A stretch of DNA of 16,726 nucleotides, taken from contig DDSN01000130.1 of assembly GCA_002343395.1 (NCBI GenBank), positions 1,899 through 18,624 of the forward strand. The letters run 5' to 3'. Under the pieces are notes generated by a model. The model worked only from the letters and a program-made list of their open reading frames with translations, searched no databases and was not told the DNA's origin. How positions within the stretch are numbered: the first letter of the stretch is position 1; each line of letters begins with the position of its first letter. Made by a program: the position numbers and the translations under genes. Source of the stretch: Hyphomonadaceae bacterium UBA2389 (GTDB lineage: Bacteria; Pseudomonadota; Alphaproteobacteria; Caulobacterales; Aquidulcibacteraceae). Below are positions 13,978-16,726 of this stretch, one piece after another.

Positions 13978-15606
13978 CTATCGCACCGGGGCCTCCACCG
14001 CCAAGCCCAGCATCGGCGCCACCCTGCGCAATGTTCGCGCCACGACCGGCGCCGCCACCACGCCTCCAGCGCCGCCCGCGCCGGCGTCATCTAAAGCCAC
14101 AACAATCACGTAGCGCGGGTCGGTCGCCGGAAACACGCCGGCAAACGAGGAGAAATTGCGGCCTTCGTCGTAGGTTGCGTCGGTTCCCAGTTTTTCCGCC
14201 GTGCCGGTTTTGCCCGCCACCGCCAGACCTGGGACGTCGGCGGCGCGCCCGGTGCCATGGGTGACCGCCGCGCGGAGATAGCCGAGCACTTGGCGCGTCA
14301 CTTCGGGCGTGAACACGGGCGTTGGCGTAATCGGCGCATCGCCCCGCGCCAGCAGCGTGGGCGCCACTCGCGCGCCGTCGTTCACGAACACCGTGTAGGC
14401 GCCCGCCAGCGACGCCGGCGTCGCCGCGAGCCCGTAGCCAAAGCCGAGACCAGCGACATCGCGTTCAGCGCCCGCCGCCGGCGCCAAGGGCGCCTGATTG
14501 CGTCCAACTTCGAGGGTCGCTGCCTGGGTGAGCCCCAGCCGGTCGAGGTACGCGCGCTGCCGGTCGCGGCCCAATCGCAGCGCCAGGCGCGCCGCGCCGA
14601 TGTTGGATGAGTGCGCGATGATATCGCGCAGCGACGCCATGCCTTCAATTGGCTCGTGATCCTCGATCGCCGCGCCGTTGACGACCATCGGACGCGAGAG
14701 ATCGAACACCTCGCCAGGGCGCGTGAGATCTTCCTCAAGCGCCATCGCAATCGTGAATGGCTTCACCGTCGAACCAAGCTCATGCACGTCGCCGGCGACA
14801 CGGTCGCGCCGCGAGGCCTCCGGCGCGCGCCCGGCCTCGTTCGGATCGAACGCCGGCCAGGACGCCAATGCGAGCGTCTCGCCAGTGCGGCCGTCGAGCA
14901 ATACCGCCGCCGCGCCGCTGGCGCCCGCCGCCTCCGCGGAACGCGCCAGTTCGGTTTCAAGCGCGTACTGCACACGCACGTCGATCGACAGGCGCACGGG
15001 ACGCCCGTCAGCGCCGGCCTCGCGTATCAACCCGTCGAGCCCGCGCTCAACGCCCGCCAGCGGCTGCAGATCGACGTCCGTAAAGCCGAGGACATGAGCA
15101 GCCAAGGCGCCCTGCGGATAGCTGCGGCGCTGCTCTTGCTCAAATCCGATGCCCGCGATCTCCAACGCTTCGACGCGCGCGCGCAGCGTCGGCGTCAAGC
15201 TTCGGCGCAGATAAACCAGACGCCGCGACCGATCGGTCAGCCGCCGGATGAGCGTCGCGCGGTCCAACTCCGGAAAGACGCTGCGCAACATGTCGGCGGT
15301 CCCGCTCGCGTCGCGAACGCGTTCCGGCGACGCCGTCAGCGCGAATGCGCGCACGGTGGTGGCGAGCAACACGCCATTGCGATCCACAATGTCGGCGCGC
15401 GCCACGGCCTCGCTCCGCGCCACCTGGCGACTCGGACCGAGCGGATCGCCCGAAAACGCAAGCTGCACGGCGCGACCCGCCAGCAGCAAACAAACCGCGA
15501 ATATCGCGAACGCCAAGGCGCGAATGCGGTAACGCGCCGGCGCCGCCTCGGCGCTCGCCGCCAAAACGCCGACGCGGTTTGCGGACGCGGGACTCCACGT
15601 CCTCAA
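13978..15606 (-). CDS. ftsI: Septal penicillin-binding protein FtsI (PBP3), D,D-transpeptidase
   Basis: FtsI crosslinks septal peptidoglycan in partnership with FtsW. The 542-residue class B penicillin-binding protein has one N-terminal membrane helix (about 28-50), a dimerisation/pedestal region with ADIVDRNGVLLATT (71-84) and HVLGFTDVD, then the transpeptidase domain. The catalytic motifs are all present: STVK (279-282, Ser279 nucleophile), SSN (333-335) and KTG (466-468). The start chosen is a TTG at 15606 that overlaps the ftsL stop as TTGA, with GGAG 9 nt upstream; the next in-frame candidate is TTG at codon 15. A TTG start makes expression likely to depend on ftsL translation. Confidence 0.95.
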   Translation of the reverse strand: MRTWSPASANRVGVLAASAEAAPARYRIRALAFAIFAVCLLLAGRAVQLAFSGDPLGPSRQVARSEAVARADIVDRNGVLLATTVRAFALTASPERVRDASGTADMLRSVFPELDRATLIRRLTDRSRRLVYLRRSLTPTLRARVEALEIAGIGFEQEQRRSYPQGALAAHVLGFTDVDLQPLAGVERGLDGLIREAGADGRPVRLSIDVRVQYALETELARSAEAAGASGAAAVLLDGRTGETLALASWPAFDPNEAGRAPEASRRDRVAGDVHELGSTVKPFTIAMALEEDLTRPGEVFDLSRPMVVNGAAIEDHEPIEGMASLRDIIAHSSNIGAARLALRLGRDRQRAYLDRLGLTQAATLEVGRNQAPLAPAAGAERDVAGLGFGYGLAATPASLAGAYTVFVNDGARVAPTLLARGDAPITPTPVFTPEVTRQVLGYLRAAVTHGTGRAADVPGLAVAGKTGTAEKLGTDATYDEGRNFSSFAGVFPATDPRYVIVVALDDAGAGGAGGVVAAPVVARTLRRVAPMLGLAVEAPVR

Positions 15607-15926
15607 GGATTGGCGCTCCGCGCGCGCGGCGCGGGCAATTCTTCGCTGATGGCGTCAGCCGGCAACGCCCCGCTCTCGCCGCCAACGACCATGCCGAGCC
15701 GCTCCTCCGCCAATGTCTCGATACGCCCAGGGCTTTCAAGCGTCGCGATCTCGGCGCGCAATTCGCGCAGACGCGCTTCGCGCTCCTCGATCTCGGCGTG
15801 CAAGCGGCGCACGTTGGCCTCCGTGCGCGCGGCGTCGCTCTTGGCGCGGTAAAGCCCGACCGCCAGCACCACGATCAGCGCGGCCGCGCCAATTTGCAGA
15901 ATGCGCGTCAGTTTAGCTTTTTCCAT
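15603..15926 (-). CDS. ftsL: Cell division protein FtsL
   Basis: This 107-residue bitopic protein has the FtsL layout: a short cytoplasmic end, a membrane helix at about 8-26 (RILQIGAAALIVVLAVGLY), a coiled coil at about 30-65 rich in Glu, Arg, Ala and Leu, and the ending RIETLAEERLGM (68-79) seen in many FtsL proteins. FtsL bridges FtsB/FtsQ and the FtsWI synthase in the periplasm. FtsL sequences diverge strongly, so the name rests on layout plus position between rsmH and ftsI. ATG 15926 lies inside the end of rsmH (19 bp overlap), and the stop shares TTGA with ftsI. Confidence 0.9.
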   Translation of the reverse strand: MEKAKLTRILQIGAAALIVVLAVGLYRAKSDAARTEANVRRLHAEIEEREARLRELRAEIATLESPGRIETLAEERLGMVVGGESGALPADAISEELPAPRARSANP

Positions 15927-16726
15927 TCCGCCTCCGCTTTCGGCGCCAAGGCCGGCGGCTCAAGCTCGTCCCATGCCGGCGCATCCGTACGTATCGCCCA
16001 GCGCAAGCTCGCGGAGCGCGCTCTTGGGTTAGCCGCGATCTCTTCATCGCTTGGCGCGGTGGCGCGGCGGCGCTCAAGAATAAAACTCGGCGCGCGCTCC
16101 GGCGGCAGGTCCGGCGCATAGCGCGAGCCGCGCCCGCGCGCATCGGCGCGCTCGGTGAGGAACAACTTCACCATGCGATCCTCGAGCGAATGAAACGAGA
16201 CGACGACAAGCCGCCCGCCCGGTTTCAACGCCCTCTCGGCGGCGGAGAGCCCGCGCGCGATTTCGCCCAGTTCGTCGTTCACCAGCATGCGCAGCGCCTG
16301 AAACGTCTTCGTCGCTGGGTGCGTCCGCGCGCCCTTGCGTCCGCCGACCGCGTCTTCGACGATCTTCGCCAACTCCAACGTGCGCGCGATCGGCTTCGCG
16401 GCGCGCGTCTGCACGATCGCGCGGGCGATGCGGCGGCTGTCGTCGTCTTCGCCATAATGATAGATGAGATCGGCGAGCGCGGTTTCGCTGAGCCTGTTCA
16501 CGGCGTCGCCAGCGCTCAGACCTTCCTTCTCCATGCGCATGTCGAGTTCCGCGTCCGCCTGAAAGGAAAAGCCGCGCTCCGCTTCATCGAGCTGGAACGA
16601 GGACACCCCTAGATCGAACACGAACCCCGTTAACGGCTCGCTTACGAAGCCGCCGATTTCGCTGAAGCGAGCTTGGTACAACGTCAGGCGCCGCGAAGTG
16701 TGAGCAGCCCCCCCTCCCCCTAGAGG
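15908..16726 (-). CDS. rsmH: 16S rRNA (cytosine(1402)-N(4))-methyltransferase RsmH (N-terminus cut off)
   Basis: RsmH (formerly MraW) methylates N4 of C1402 in 16S rRNA. Only the C-terminal part is in the window; about 70 N-terminal residues, including the first AdoMet motif, are missing. Visible family features are LTLYQARFSEIGGF, GFVFDLGVSSFQLDEAERGF, RMEKEGLSAGDAVN, THPATKTFQALRMLVNDEL and PGGRLVVVSFHSLEDRMVK, followed by the C-terminal SASLRWAIR. The frame stays open to the edge, but the last residues (PLGGGGAAH, from a C-rich stretch) do not look like RsmH and may be poor-quality contig end. The TTG at 16681 is an internal Leu, not the start. The stop lies inside ftsL. Confidence 0.93.
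   Translation of the reverse strand, partial: PLGGGGAAHTSRRLTLYQARFSEIGGFVSEPLTGFVFDLGVSSFQLDEAERGFSFQADAELDMRMEKEGLSAGDAVNRLSETALADLIYHYGEDDDSRRIARAIVQTRAAKPIARTLELAKIVEDAVGGRKGARTHPATKTFQALRMLVNDELGEIARGLSAAERALKPGGRLVVVSFHSLEDRMVKLFLTERADARGRGSRYAPDLPPERAPSFILERRRATAPSDEEIAANPRARSASLRWAIRTDAPAWDELEPPALAPKAEAEWKKLN

Noticed and set aside
13941..14090. 50-codon N-terminal extension of MurE
   Set aside because: It overlaps the ftsI 3' end, is Trp/Arg-rich and not MurE-like; the GTG at 13940 with AAGG fits better.
14611..15852. 413-codon plus-strand frame
   Set aside because: It is antisense to ftsI and ftsL and extremely Arg-rich, typical of a shadow frame.
1..16726. CRISPR array, tRNA, rRNA, transposase or phage genes
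   Set aside because: No repeated spacer structure, tRNA-like cloverleaf or mobile-element protein was found on either strand by reading.

Overview
The window looks like alphaproteobacterial DNA of high G+C. About 13.5 kb (3285 to the right end) is a division and cell wall (dcw) cluster, all on the minus strand. Its order is rsmH (5' end cut off by the window), ftsL, ftsI, murE, murF, mraY, murD, ftsW, murG, a four-gene sigma-factor module, then murC. The protein sequences suggest Alphaproteobacteria, perhaps near Caulobacterales/Hyphomonadales; that rank is a guess from sequence style, not a computed placement. MurE carries the DNPR motif of meso-diaminopimelate-adding enzymes, so the peptidoglycan should be of the Gram-negative DAP type.

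Most dcw genes are tightly packed. rsmH/ftsL overlap by 19 bp, ftsL/ftsI share TTGA, and murD/ftsW and ftsW/murG share ATGA. The other gaps are 12 to 49 nt, so rsmH to murG reads as one transcription unit. The genes cover the cytoplasmic route from UDP-MurNAc (MurC, D, E, F), the two lipid steps (MraY, MurG) and the septal synthase (FtsW with FtsI), plus FtsL and the 16S rRNA methyltransferase RsmH.

The unusual part is at 4754-6149, between murG and murC. It holds four small genes that look translationally coupled: a 47-residue microprotein, a 131-residue DUF6249-like membrane protein, an ECF-type sigma factor and a 103-residue protein with two predicted membrane helices that could be its anti-sigma factor. 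The first two share the motif DFWWLxFPxFGM, as if one arose by tandem duplication. murC follows with its own plausible sigma-70-type promoter.

The left 3.2 kb is different. On the plus strand are the 3' part of a beta-lactamase/family VIII esterase-like serine hydrolase and, overlapping it by GTGA, a spermidine-synthase-like protein. Converging on them from the minus strand is one long reading frame joining a HAD-type phosphatase to a nitroreductase. That join looks like a one-base frameshift that removed the HAD stop codon. The convergent gap contains a palindromic repeat of a type common in Alphaproteobacteria. The genes normally expected after murC (murB, ddl, ftsQ, ftsA, ftsZ) are absent. 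Sampled codons also differ: Asp is all GAC in the spermidine-synthase-like gene, but often GAT in murE. The 105 bp between murC and the HAD gene is therefore a candidate rearrangement or assembly junction. No tRNA, rRNA, CRISPR array, transposase or phage gene was seen.
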